This document shows positions 23,438 to 31,616 of a stretch of 36,618 bases of DNA, in pieces; position 1 is the stretch's first letter; each line of letters begins with the position of its first letter. The notes below the pieces were generated by a model. It ran no database searches and was not told where the DNA came from. It saw nothing but the letters and a program-made list of their open reading frames with translations. This DNA comes from DAOTTW01 sp034437615 (lineage in GTDB: Bacteria; Chloroflexota; Anaerolineae; Aggregatilineales; Phototrophicaceae). The stretch is from assembly GCA_034437615.1 (NCBI GenBank), contig DAOTTW010000358.1, forward strand, positions 1-36,618, written 5' to 3'. A program made the position numbers and the translations under genes.

Positions 23438-24451
23438 ATGCAAATGCAGATGAAAACGCAGATGAGAATGAACACGCCCTCACAGCAGCCCATGCGTCGG
23501 TCACACGCTTTTATCTGGCTGGCGATGACGACAGCGCTGATGACGTTTGGCCTGATTATCTTTGGCGCAGTCGTCCGCGTGACCGATTCCGGCCTGGGTT
23601 GCGGCAGCGATTGGCCGCTGTGCGATGGCCGTATTATTCCCCCACTGGATAACGTAACCGCCTGGATTGAATGGCTGCACCGCTTGTTTGCTGCGCTGAT
23701 CGGCCTCTTTGGGCTGGCGACGCTGTATTTTGCCGCACGCGCCTATCGTAAGCGCGATCAGAGCGTGCTGTGGTTCACGTTGGCGGCGGCGCTGCTCTTT
23801 GTCGTGCAAAGCACGCTGGGCGCAATCGTCGTCATGTTTGAATTGCCGCCGACGTTCGTTACGCTGCATCTCGGTGTGGCTATGTTGCTGCTGGGTGCAT
23901 TGCTGGTAGCGGCGGTCCTGGCCTGGTATCAGCCCAAGCAACAGCAAGCCCGCGATCATGTGACGGTGCTGGCCTATGCCAACGCTGCCTTCGCGCTGGT
24001 GATTATCCTGACGGGTGCGCTGGTGCGTGGCAGCGGCGCGACGCTGGCCTGCGCGGATGGCTGGCCGCTGTGCTACGACGAAATTCTGCCGACGGCTTAC
24101 GGCTCACTTGCGCTGATCCACATGCTGCACCGCATCGCAGTCGGTGCACTGGGCATCACGCTGATTATCCTGCTGTGGCAGGTCTATCGGCAGCGTAGCG
24201 ACGTGCTAACACGTGGGCTTGCGCTGGTGTCGTTCGTTGTGTATCTATTGCAGGCTAGTGTGGGCGCGATGTACGTGATTAGCGTGGCAGGGCCGGAATG
24301 GGGCGCTGCGCATGTGGGCATGGCGGCAACCACCTGGGGGCTGCTGATTGTGCTGTGTGCGGTGGAAACCATGAATACAGGCGCGGTGCTGCAACAGGCC
24401 AATCAACCGCAGCCGACGGCAGCGAGCACGGGCCAACGTATACTGACATAG
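23438..24451 (+). CDS. ctaA: Heme A synthase (COX15/CtaA family)
   Basis: This membrane enzyme oxidises the C8 methyl of heme O to a formyl group, giving heme A for aa3-type oxidases. Eight hydrophobic helices can be traced in two pseudo-repeats. Each half has a Cys-pair loop (SGLGCGSDWPLCDG and GATLACADGWPLCYDE) after VRVTDSG or VRGSG. Conserved histidines are seen in EWLHRLFAALIG, TLHLGVAMLLLG, IHMLHRIAVGALG and AAHVGMAATTWG; by family knowledge they bind the two hemes. The catalytic glutamate position is consistent with WIEWLH. The 337-aa length fits. The start is uncertain: a Met-rich leader offers ATGs at 23438, 23444 and 23468, none with a strong Shine-Dalgarno. It is followed after 33 nt by ctaB. 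Confidence 0.92.
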   Translation: MQMQMKTQMRMNTPSQQPMRRSHAFIWLAMTTALMTFGLIIFGAVVRVTDSGLGCGSDWPLCDGRIIPPLDNVTAWIEWLHRLFAALIGLFGLATLYFAARAYRKRDQSVLWFTLAAALLFVVQSTLGAIVVMFELPPTFVTLHLGVAMLLLGALLVAAVLAWYQPKQQQARDHVTVLAYANAAFALVIILTGALVRGSGATLACADGWPLCYDEILPTAYGSLALIHMLHRIAVGALGITLIILLWQVYRQRSDVLTRGLALVSFVVYLLQASVGAMYVISVAGPEWGAAHVGMAATTWGLLIVLCAVETMNTGAVLQQANQPQPTAASTGQRILT

Positions 24452-24484
24452 GCAAGCAAACCAACACAAGGGGCAAGCGATTTA

Positions 24485-25417
24485 ATGGAATCCATGAGCA
24501 TAACACAGACCCGCAAACGCGAGCGAGCAGCGTCCCCGCTCAAGGTGTTTTTTGAATTATCGAAGCTGCGTATCGTCGCGCTGCTGGTGTTTACCTGCAT
24601 CACGTCGATGTTTGTTGCGGCGAATGGCGTGCCGGACCTGGGCACGCTGCTATTTACGGCACTAGGCGGCACACTGGCCGCAGCAGGCTCTAGCGCGATC
24701 AACCAGTATATTGACCGCGAAATGGACGCCAAAATGCAGCGCACACGCCGCCGCCCGATTCCATCCGGGCGCATCTCAGCGCTGAACGCGCTGCTGTTTG
24801 GTCTGGCGATGATTGCCTGGTCGATGCTAGTGCTGGGCCTGCTGGTGAACTGGTTGGCGGCGGCGCTGGCGTTCGGCGGTTCGATCTACTACGTCGTGCT
24901 GTATACGCTGATCCTGAAGCGTAACACCGTCGTGAATATCGTCATCGGTGGCGGTGCTGGCGCGATGCCTGTGCTGGTCGGTTGGGCGGCGGTAACGGGC
25001 ACGCTGAGCGTCGAAGCGTTCATCCTGTTCGCGATTGTCTTTTACTGGACGCCGCCGCATAGCTGGGCGCTGGCGCTGCTGGTCAACAAGGATTACGCCG
25101 CCGCGAAGGTGCCGATGATGCCCGTCGCACGGGGTGAACACGCGACCCGCGTGCAGATTTTGCTATATAGCGTACAGTTGGTGCTGATTACGCTTATGCC
25201 CGGCCTGACGGTGCTGCTGCCCACAGAAGAAGTGCTCGGTGGCCTCTATCTGCTGGCGGCTGTGCTGCTGGGTGCTGGCATGATTTACATGTCGGTGCTG
25301 CTGCTCCAACGCAAGACAAAGGCGCTGGCGCGTGCCACCTACAAATACTCGTCAATGTATCTGGCGTTGCTGTTCCTGGCTATGATGATTGATCGGGTGG
25401 TGTATGCGGGCTTCTAA
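24485..25417 (+). CDS. ctaB: Protoheme IX farnesyltransferase (heme O synthase, CtaB)
   Basis: This integral membrane prenyltransferase of the UbiA superfamily adds a farnesyl group to protoheme to make heme O, the substrate of CtaA. Signature motifs are present. NQYIDREMDAKMQRTRRRP is the first Asp-rich, diphosphate/Mg-binding motif with its Arg run. YTLILKRNTVVNIVIGGGAGAMP and FYWTPPHSWALALLVNKDY are typical of COX10/CtaB rather than other UbiA enzymes. The 310-aa length and ~8-9 helices are normal. AGGGG lies ~12 nt before the ATG. The 3' end overlaps the following cytochrome c gene by 14 nt. Together with ctaA it forms a complete heme O to heme A pathway. Confidence 0.95.
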   Translation: MESMSITQTRKRERAASPLKVFFELSKLRIVALLVFTCITSMFVAANGVPDLGTLLFTALGGTLAAAGSSAINQYIDREMDAKMQRTRRRPIPSGRISALNALLFGLAMIAWSMLVLGLLVNWLAAALAFGGSIYYVVLYTLILKRNTVVNIVIGGGAGAMPVLVGWAAVTGTLSVEAFILFAIVFYWTPPHSWALALLVNKDYAAAKVPMMPVARGEHATRVQILLYSVQLVLITLMPGLTVLLPTEEVLGGLYLLAAVLLGAGMIYMSVLLLQRKTKALARATYKYSSMYLALLFLAMMIDRVVYAGF

Positions 25418-25883
25418 GCGCACGTCCATGATCGCTGTCGGTGTGACGCTGGCATTGCTGGTGATTTTCGGCGTGGTTTTCGTGACGGAATTCGTGCTGG
25501 CTACAAACGATGCGGCAATTCAGGATGGTGAAGCGCGTGCCAGCAGCGACGAGGACTATGCAGGCATTGTGCAGCCCTTGCTTGTGAACGCGGACGCGAG
25601 CAACGGCGAGCAACTGGTGACTGATGGCTACGAATGCCACGTCTGCCATATCCTCGGTGAGGGGCAGCAAGGCCCCGGCTATAGTGAAATCGCAGGCCAT
25701 GCCGCTGAACGCGGTGAGCTGTCGCTGGCGGCGTATATTTACGAATCCATCGTGCATCCGAACGCCTTTGTGGTGACGGGCTACCCCAATCCATCCTCGA
25801 TGCCGAGGAATTATGGTGATCGGCTGTCGGATGCAGAGCTTGGCGACATCATCGCTTACTTGCTACAGCAAGCCGATGCATAA
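25404..25883 (+). CDS. Membrane-anchored c-type cytochrome
   Basis: This 159-aa single-heme cytochrome c is predicted to be exported and held by an N-terminal helix (MIAVGVTLALLVIFGVVFVTEFVLA), with the heme domain outside. The heme-attachment motif is CHVCH, after ASNGEQLVTDGYE as in class I cytochromes. A plausible distal Met ligand is in SSMPRNYGDRLSDAELGDIIAYL, whose last part is the usual C-terminal helix. I chose the ATG at 25404 (MRASKRTS) with GGGTGG upstream, overlapping ctaB by 14 nt; an in-frame ATG at 25389 would overlap more. The tight coupling to ctaA and ctaB suggests that it serves the same oxidase branch as an electron donor or assembly factor, but no oxidase subunit gene is in view. 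Confidence 0.85.
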   Translation: MRASKRTSMIAVGVTLALLVIFGVVFVTEFVLATNDAAIQDGEARASSDEDYAGIVQPLLVNADASNGEQLVTDGYECHVCHILGEGQQGPGYSEIAGHAAERGELSLAAYIYESIVHPNAFVVTGYPNPSSMPRNYGDRLSDAELGDIIAYLLQQADA

Positions 25884-25940
25884 ACGGATAAACGGCAACA
25901 AACCGAGTTAATTATTTTGTCGGAGGGGGGCGAGTTGCAG

Positions 25941-26984
25941 ATGGACACAGCACGGGTAGCAGATGCACCGCGTTGGCCTGTTGATGGCCATGATTGGGCG
26001 ATCGCGTATCTGCATAAAGCGCTGATACATGGCCGCACGCGCCATGCCTATCTCATCACCGGGCCAGAAGGTGTGGGCAAAAGACAGCTTGCGCACGCCT
26101 TCGCCCAAGCGCTGAATTGTCAGCATGAGGATGTGGCGCAGCGCCCGTGTCTGCAATGCCGCTCTTGTAAGCTGATGGCCAGCGGCAACCACCCTGACCT
26201 CATCTATGCGCAGAACGACCCCAACAGCGGGCAACTTAAGATTGATGCCATACGTGAGGTGACGCGGCAAATCGCGCTCAAGCCGTTTGACTCGCGCTAT
26301 CGTGTGGCCATCTTTCAGAATTTCGATGCCGCGCAACCCCGCGCACAGGATGCCCTGCTGAAAACGCTGGAAGAGCCGTCGCCCCATGCGGTGTTGCTGC
26401 TGACTGCGGCCACTGCCGAGATGCTGCTGCCGACGATTACAAGCCGCTGCCAGGTGTTGCGCCTGCGCCCTGTCGCCGCCGAAACGATTGCTGCGGTGTT
26501 GCGCCGTAAAGAGGCCGAAAGCGAGACCCCGCTGGCTGTGCGTGACGCAACACTGGTGGCACGCCTGAGCAATGGGCGCATCGAATGGGCGCTCCGAGCG
26601 TTGCATGACGCTGATGTGCTAGAGGAACGCGCACAGCACATCGACATCCTGCGCAATGTGATTCAGGGCAACCGCCGCCGCCGCTTCGACATCGCAGAGG
26701 AAATCAGCAATGCAGCGAAGAACAACAAACCCGCGCTACGGGCACTGCTGGAAACATGGCAGACCTACTGGCGCGATGTGCTGCTGGCGGCCAGCAATGC
26801 CGAGGTGCCGCTGACCAATATCGACATGCGCGACGACCTGATTGGCCTTGCGAACCACGTCGGCGTCGCGGATGCACTACAGGCGGTGCGTGCGACCCGA
26901 CGCATGATGCAGACCCTCAGCACCAATGCACAGGTGCGGATGGGTCTGGATGTGATGCTGCTGGATTATCCCCGGCTCAAGTGA
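25941..26984 (+). CDS. holB: DNA polymerase III delta' subunit (HolB)
   Basis: This is a clamp-loader subunit that helps place the sliding clamp on DNA. The AAA+ fold shows Walker A GPEGVGKRQ (~41-49). A zinc-binding insert follows, with one Cys (LNCQH) plus CLQCRSC. The sensor segment is DALLKTLEEPSPHAVLLLTA, followed by the SRC arginine-finger motif in ITSRCQVLRLRP. The C-terminal helical collar domain follows. SRC is shared with the tau/gamma subunit, but the 347-aa length and lack of a long C-terminal tail favour delta'. The start at 25941 (MDTARVADAP) is chosen because GGAGGGGGG (25922-25930) lies upstream; a TTG at 25917 would engulf it. The retained Walker A means nucleotide binding is possible, unlike in E. 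coli delta'. Confidence 0.9.
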   Translation: MDTARVADAPRWPVDGHDWAIAYLHKALIHGRTRHAYLITGPEGVGKRQLAHAFAQALNCQHEDVAQRPCLQCRSCKLMASGNHPDLIYAQNDPNSGQLKIDAIREVTRQIALKPFDSRYRVAIFQNFDAAQPRAQDALLKTLEEPSPHAVLLLTAATAEMLLPTITSRCQVLRLRPVAAETIAAVLRRKEAESETPLAVRDATLVARLSNGRIEWALRALHDADVLEERAQHIDILRNVIQGNRRRRFDIAEEISNAAKNNKPALRALLETWQTYWRDVLLAASNAEVPLTNIDMRDDLIGLANHVGVADALQAVRATRRMMQTLSTNAQVRMGLDVMLLDYPRLK

Positions 26985-27009
26985 TTTGATTGAGCGCCGA
27001 GGCCGAGTG

Positions 27010-27342
27010 TTAGCCAATCGGCTCCGGTTGCAAACGTGGTTCCACACGGAAGCGAACCGCCGTGCGTTCGTTGCCATCAATGTCTACTTCCGTGAAGTAC
27101 GGCGTGCAAACGATGTCAATCTCATCACGTTCGAGGTAGCCCCGCGCAATCGCCAATGCCTTAACAGCTTGGTTGACTGCCCCCGCGCCGATAGCCTGCA
27201 CCTCTGCAAATTCATGCTGACGCATGACCCCTGCAATTGCACCTGCGACAGCAGTGGAACGGGACTTCGCCGATACTTTGATGACATCAGGCGAGGCTTC
27301 ATGTGTGTACGTGGTATCAAGGGGAAAATTGTAGTTTGTCAT
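27010..27342 (-). CDS. spoVS: Stage V sporulation protein S (SpoVS) family
   Basis: This 110-aa protein matches SpoVS over nearly its whole length: VIKVSAKSRSTAVAGAIAGV, then FAEVQAIGAGAVNQAVKALA and IARGYLERDEIDIVCTPYF. SpoVS has an Alba-like fold and is thought to bind nucleic acid. In Bacillus it affects spore coat and septation steps; homologues occur in many bacteria that do not form spores. An N-terminal extension of ~18 residues and a C-terminal ~12-residue tail are additions to the ~86-aa Bacillus form. GAGGT lies upstream of the ATG, and a good promoter is seen at 27398-27426. It converges with holB, leaving only 25 bp between them. Its place between holB and dnaA hints at a chromosome-linked role, by inference only. 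Confidence 0.92.
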   Translation of the reverse strand: MTNYNFPLDTTYTHEASPDVIKVSAKSRSTAVAGAIAGVMRQHEFAEVQAIGAGAVNQAVKALAIARGYLERDEIDIVCTPYFTEVDIDGNERTAVRFRVEPRLQPEPIG

Positions 27343-27397
27343 TGAACCATAACCTCAGACTGATCTAGTTCCAAAAATGCTTATTTTGTTCAGGGTC

Positions 27398-27426
27398 ATT
27401 GTACAAGGAATTTTAATCTGTGTCCA
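27398..27426 (-). promoter_or_regulatory. Promoter of spoVS
   Basis: On the minus strand TGGACA (27426-27421), a 17-bp spacer and TACAAT (27403-27398) match sigma70 consensus well, leaving a leader of roughly 50 nt before the ATG at 27342. Confidence 0.55.
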
Positions 27427-27808
27427 ATAAGCGTATAGCTCGCTCGCCATTAAGTGAACACGTTCGCCTTTCAGCCAGATGACCGATTGACAAGCTGTTA
27501 TCTGCTATTTGTGCACTTTCCCTGCGTAACATATCCCAAATTTTGAGGCAGCGGGGGCATTTTTGCGGCGATATATCCCAAAATTGACGCCGATGCTCTC
27601 ATTGATGCTTTCTTAACGAATGCCCTGTTGTTGCACTGCGGTTGCCGCTTCGCGTTGTCTATGGCTCATGACGGTTCTCTATGGACGCTTTGCGATTAAC
27701 GTTGTACAAACAGCAAAGCAAATGATACTAGCCTGTCATGTCGTGCATTAAAGAACTAGCACTGATTTATCCCAAGCTTAAAATTTTTTGACAGAAGGCA
27801 GAATCATG

Positions 27809-27837
27809 TTGAGCATCGGGGAGGGATGCGCTATACT
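27809..27837 (+). promoter_or_regulatory. Promoter of dnaA
   Basis: TTGAGC (27809-27814), a 17-bp spacer and TATACT (27832-27837) closely fit sigma70 consensus. Transcription would start near 27844, giving an unusually long leader (~210 nt) before dnaA. A second -35-like TTGACA at 27788-27793 has no matching -10. Confidence 0.6.
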
Positions 27838-28055
27838 AAGTTCATTCACGATTTGGCTACAACGTTGTGCAACATGCACATTTGACTGTTTGCGTAACAC
27901 CCCGACCTGTTGCAGCCAGACGCCAGAAAGATCATGAGATCAACTTTATAAAAGACCGTAACCGGGTAATGCTTATCATCTGCCGGTGGGGGAATTCCGC
28001 GCATTGCCAAGCGCTTTTGGTAACCCTGCCTGGCGTACTAACAAGGAAGTAACAA

Positions 28056-29534
28056 GTGAAACCGCAAGATGCTTGGAACGTGGCTTACAACCAACTCGAA
28101 TTACAACTCGGACGCGCCAGCTTCAATATATGGCTACGACAAACCGTGTTTCTGGGGTTCGAGCAAGGGACACACCCGGATGGCATCTTCGTAATTGGTG
28201 TGCCGTCCAGCTATGCCCGCGATATGCTACAATATCGCCTTCAGCAGCGCGTTCAGCGTGTACTGGCGGAAATCACACAGACAAGGCCACAGGTGCGCTT
28301 TGAACTGCACAAGCCCAAAGCAGACGGCGCTGATAACCCAGAAGAAGATGCAGAAGAAAACGAAGACGAAATGCCGCTATTCAAGCTGCTGGCACGCAAG
28401 CGTGCGCAGGAAGCAGCTAACGGTGGCACGCCAAGCAAGGACGAAACGCGCCAAGACGACGAACCGCTGCACAAGCTGATTGAGCAGCCCCGCGCCCCGG
28501 TTTTACCACAGAGCGAACTCAACCCACACTTCACGTTTGATCGTTTCGTGGTGAATAGCTCGAATCAGATGGTTTACGAAGCGGCGCGTGCGGTCGCAGA
28601 ACACCCGGCTTCGCTCTACAACCCGTTTCTGGTCTACGGCGGCGTTGGCCTGGGCAAAACGCACATTTTGCAGGCCATCGCACATGCTTGTAGTCGGGTG
28701 GGGCTGCGCACGCTTTACATCCCATCCGAAGTCTTTACCAATGACCTGATCAAAGCGATACGCGACCGCACAACGGCCATGTTCCGCGAAAAATATCGGC
28801 GTGCTGATGTGCTGCTGGTCGATGATATTCAGTTCATCGGCGGCAAGGAATCCACACAGGAGGAGTTTTTCCATACGTTTAACGCGCTGGTCAACTTCAA
28901 CAAGCAAATCGTCATGGCCTCGGATCGGCACCCCAGCGAGCTTTCGACGCTGGAAGACCGCCTGCGCTCACGTTTTGTCGGTGGTCTGGTGGCGGATATT
29001 CAGCAGCCAGAACTGGAAACACGCATCGCAATTCTTGAGATGTGGGCAAAAGAGCGCAACTCAGAGGTCACAGGTGATGTGATTCAAATGGTAGCGCAGC
29101 GTGCACCCAATAGCGTGCGTGAACTCGAAGGGGTATTTAATCAGATCATCGCGCAAATCCGCCTGAGCGGGCAGGTTTCGATGGCACGGGCACAGACGAC
29201 TGTCGAGCGCTTCAAGCAGCCCCGTCAGCATGTAAAAGTGCCGACGGTGATTCAAGTTGTGGCCGAGGCACAAAATCTGTCAGTGGATGAACTGATCGGC
29301 AAGCGGCGCACGGCCCGCATCAACCAGGCGCGGCAGATCGCCATGTATTTAGCGCGTGACATCACGGATGCGTCTCTGCCGCAGATCGGGGAAGCCTTCG
29401 GGGGCCGCAGACACACAACGATCTTGCATGGTTGCAACCGCATTGCTGGTGATATGGCCGTCGATGAAACGCTGGCTTCACGGGTGCACAGCTTGCACCG
29501 CCGCATCATGGGGCACAAGCCATCATCAAGCTGA
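28056..29534 (+). CDS. dnaA: Chromosomal replication initiator protein DnaA
   Basis: This AAA+ protein opens the replication origin. Domain I (~1-90) includes WNVAYNQLELQLGRASFNIW, the helicase/self-interaction part. An acidic, Glu-rich linker (~90-150) is domain II. Domain III starts NPHFTFDRFVVNSSNQMVYEA and has Walker A GGVGLGKTH (195-203), Walker B VLLVDDIQF (~251-259) and RLRSRF with the box VII arginine. Domain IV carries the DnaA signature around RQIAMYLARDIT and FGGRRHTTILHGC. The 492-aa length is normal. The start is GTG at 28056, supported by AAGGAAG seven nt upstream. The usual neighbours (dnaN, recF, gyrB, rpmH) are absent; holB and spoVS lie upstream and glnA converges downstream. 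Confidence 0.97.
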   Translation: MKPQDAWNVAYNQLELQLGRASFNIWLRQTVFLGFEQGTHPDGIFVIGVPSSYARDMLQYRLQQRVQRVLAEITQTRPQVRFELHKPKADGADNPEEDAEENEDEMPLFKLLARKRAQEAANGGTPSKDETRQDDEPLHKLIEQPRAPVLPQSELNPHFTFDRFVVNSSNQMVYEAARAVAEHPASLYNPFLVYGGVGLGKTHILQAIAHACSRVGLRTLYIPSEVFTNDLIKAIRDRTTAMFREKYRRADVLLVDDIQFIGGKESTQEEFFHTFNALVNFNKQIVMASDRHPSELSTLEDRLRSRFVGGLVADIQQPELETRIAILEMWAKERNSEVTGDVIQMVAQRAPNSVRELEGVFNQIIAQIRLSGQVSMARAQTTVERFKQPRQHVKVPTVIQVVAEAQNLSVDELIGKRRTARINQARQIAMYLARDITDASLPQIGEAFGGRRHTTILHGCNRIAGDMAVDETLASRVHSLHRRIMGHKPSSS

Positions 29535-29560
29535 CTCAGCTTTTCGGCTAATCAGCGTGT

Positions 29561-29596
29561 CAGCACGACATAAGCACGTATCTTGCTGACGTGCTG
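29561..29596. terminator. Hairpin between convergent dnaA and glnA
   Basis: CAGCACG (29561-29567) pairs with CGTGCTG (29590-29596), and an alternative inner pairing of GCACG with CGTGC is also possible. It lies between the 3' ends of two convergent genes, so it could end transcription from both sides. No T-run is present. Confidence 0.4.
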
Positions 29597-29673
29597 GCAG
29601 GCTGAAACGCCATAGACGGTGTTAATAGCCGCACTTGCCTGGATCAACCCGCCCACAGGCTGCTGATGCCAGG

Positions 29674-31038
29674 CTAGTAGCGGCTCAGGTAGCGCTCTAG
29701 CTCCCAGGGCGTGACCTGCTGCTTGTAGGCGTCGTATTCCTGCCGTTTTGCCTCGATGTAGCGTTCACTGATGTATGGCCCCAGCGCCATCGTAATCACG
29801 TCATCTTCCATCAGTGCATCCAGCGCTTCATCCAACGTCTTGGGTAGTGTCTTCATCATGCGGCGCTGCTGCGCTTGCTGGCGCAGTGGCGTTTCTTCCC
29901 AGGGTTGGCCCAATGCTGTGCGATGCTTGATGCCGTCTAAGCCCGCCATCAGCATGACCGCCGTCGCCAGATACGGGTTGCTGCTGGGGTCCGGGCTGCG
30001 CAATTCCAGGCGCGTATGCGCTTCTTTGCCGGGTGCTGTGCTCGGCACGCGAATCAGCGCGCCCCGGTTGATGTGTGCCCAGGTGATGTGAACAGGCGCT
30101 TCAAAGCTGGTGCCCAGGCGTTTATAGGAATTCACCAGAGGCGACAAAATCGCGCACATGGCGCGGGCGTGCTCTAATTGCCCGGCTAAGAAGTGCTGCG
30201 CCAGCGTCGATAGACCGTACTCCTGCTCTTGGTCCGCGAATACGTTTGTGTGGCTGTGGCAATCATGCAAGCTCTGATGGGTGTGCATCCCGGAGCCGGG
30301 CATATGCGCCAGTGGACGCGGCATAAACGTGCAGTACATGCCGTGCTGCTGCGCGACGGTCTTCAGGGCGACACGCGCCGTCAGGATGTGATCCGCCGAC
30401 ACCAGCGCATGATTATACTGAAAGCCGATTTCATGCTGGCCGCTGCCTGTCTCTGAATGCGTCGCATCAACGCGGATGCCCATTGCCGCCAGCGTCATCA
30501 GCATCTCCTGATTGATGCGCTGAACGCGGTCATCCACAATATCAAAGTAGCCGGCATAGTCGGTGGTGGTTGCCATCACCGGGCGGCCATCTGTCCCAAT
30601 CGGAAACAGGAAAAACTCCAGTTCCATGCCCGTCTTGAAGATGTAACCGGCATCTTCACACGCTTGCAGCGCACGCAGCAGCACATTACGCGGGTCACCG
30701 ATGAACGGGTCGCCGTTGGTTTTGTGCACGCTACAGATGATGCGGGCGGTCAGGGCGCTTTCGCGGCTCCAGGGCAGGATCGCGAACGTGCGCAGGTCCG
30801 GCACCAGCACCATATCGCTTTCTACGACACGTGCGAAGCCCTCGATAGACGAGCCATCGAAGTGCAGGCCGTTGTCGATCACGTTGCCGAGTTCGGTGCG
30901 GGGGATCACAATACTTTTGACGATGCCCGTAATATCGGTAAACCATAAAGCAATAAATTGGACGTTGGCATCTTCGGCTTGTGCAAGAATGTCATCTTTA
31001 TTTTTGTTCATATAATGTCGATTGTGGTCTAGTTGCAT
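29674..31038 (-). CDS. glnA: Glutamine synthetase, type I
   Basis: This enzyme makes glutamine from glutamate, ammonia and ATP, as a dodecamer in the cytoplasm. The beta-grasp N-terminus (VQFIALWFTDITGIVKSIVIP) leads to the DGSSIEGFARVVESDM latch region. The catalytic domain shows GMELEFFLFP, ETGSGQHEIGF, MPGSGMHTHQSLHD, the SYKRLGTSFEAPVHITWA segment (the canonical P-G-Y-E-A region, here diverged), and LELRSPDPSSNPYLATAVMLMAGLDGI. The segment that carries the adenylylated NLYDL tyrosine in enteric enzymes is instead PWEETPLRQQ, so adenylylation control is unlikely. At 454 aa it fits the shorter GSI type. The start at 31038 is supported by GAGG eight nt upstream; the in-frame ATG at 31011 has no such site. 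A TATACT (31058-31053) just before it may be a -10. Confidence 0.94.
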   Translation of the reverse strand: MQLDHNRHYMNKNKDDILAQAEDANVQFIALWFTDITGIVKSIVIPRTELGNVIDNGLHFDGSSIEGFARVVESDMVLVPDLRTFAILPWSRESALTARIICSVHKTNGDPFIGDPRNVLLRALQACEDAGYIFKTGMELEFFLFPIGTDGRPVMATTTDYAGYFDIVDDRVQRINQEMLMTLAAMGIRVDATHSETGSGQHEIGFQYNHALVSADHILTARVALKTVAQQHGMYCTFMPRPLAHMPGSGMHTHQSLHDCHSHTNVFADQEQEYGLSTLAQHFLAGQLEHARAMCAILSPLVNSYKRLGTSFEAPVHITWAHINRGALIRVPSTAPGKEAHTRLELRSPDPSSNPYLATAVMLMAGLDGIKHRTALGQPWEETPLRQQAQQRRMMKTLPKTLDEALDALMEDDVITMALGPYISERYIEAKRQEYDAYKQQVTPWELERYLSRY

Positions 31039-31147
31039 GGGATTAACCTCAGTATAGGGTGATTGTGATCGGCGCGAACACAGCAGACTTCACCAATGAT
31101 CGCTCAGGGCTTGTTGGTAATGCGCCACAAATTATAGTGGAGTCTAC

Positions 31148-31169
31148 AAAGAAGCGGGGGCGCTTTTTG
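31148..31169. terminator. Terminator-like hairpin between the HNH gene and the glnA promoter
   Basis: AAGCG (31152-31156) and CGCTT (31161-31165) pair over GGGG. The pairing can extend into flanking A and T runs, with TTTTT on the + strand. It lies ~30 bp beyond the end of the minus-strand HNH gene and would separate that operon from glnA. Confidence 0.45.
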
Positions 31170-31196
31170 TTGTGGCTCACCAAGTAGGTTGTTGGC

Positions 31197-31616
31197 TTAT
31201 GTTTTGGGTGGATGCCAACCAACAGCTACCCATTCGCTTCGTGCTGCAACAACCTTCGCCAAGTTCATATCGAGGCGCTGGATGGTTGCTCGCCCGATGG
31301 CACTTAAGCCGAGTAGCTCTGTGCCTTCTGCGCTCCAACGGAAATGTTCGCGCCACGTATCTGTACGCGGATTAAACAGACGTGCTTTCTCGCCCGTTTC
31401 GGGATCAGTGCCGGATTGATGATCGTGCTTGCGGTTGTTACAGGTTGCGCAGGAAAGGCAAAGATTTTCACTTTTGGTTTGGCCCCCAATAGATTGTGGC
31501 ACAATGTGGTCCACGTGCATTTCTATCACGATACGCGCCTGTGTCTGGCAATATTCACAGCGATATTGCGCACGCTCATAGACCAGTTCACGCAATGGCT
31601 CTGGAATCTTCGCCAT
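31197..31616 (-). CDS. HNH endonuclease-like protein
   Basis: This 139-aa protein has an intact HNH nuclease core: RCEYC (first zinc pair), HVDHIVPQSIGG (catalytic His with metal-binding residues), ENLCLSCATCNNRKHD (Asn, second zinc pair and final His). The C-terminal half has its own conserved look: LFNPRTDTWREHFRW, then GLSAIGRATI and WVAVGWHPP. From memory this resembles HNH proteins abundant in Cyanobacteria that are also encoded beside a small helix-rich protein. The ATG overlaps the preceding gene's stop by one nt (TAATG), so the two are translationally coupled. It may be a nuclease effector or mobile-type endonuclease; the target is unknown. No methyltransferase is nearby, so classical restriction is unlikely. 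Confidence 0.85.
   Translation of the reverse strand: MAKIPEPLRELVYERAQYRCEYCQTQARIVIEMHVDHIVPQSIGGQTKSENLCLSCATCNNRKHDHQSGTDPETGEKARLFNPRTDTWREHFRWSAEGTELLGLSAIGRATIQRLDMNLAKVVAARSEWVAVGWHPPKT

Larger units (their letters stand above)
27343..28055. other. AT-rich divergent intergenic region between spoVS and dnaA
   Basis: This 713-bp region has no supported gene. It carries the spoVS promoter (27398-27426, minus), three ATATCCCAAA-like words (27531, 27573, 27767), two TTGTACAA palindromes (about 27400 and 27701) and a strong dnaA promoter (27809-27837). A leader of about 210 nt precedes dnaA. A canonical TTATCCACA cluster was not seen, so an origin here is possible but not demonstrated. Confidence 0.5.

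Noticed and set aside
27867..28052. 61-residue open frame just upstream of dnaA
   Set aside because: It lies in the dnaA leader, has no ribosome site and no recognisable pattern.
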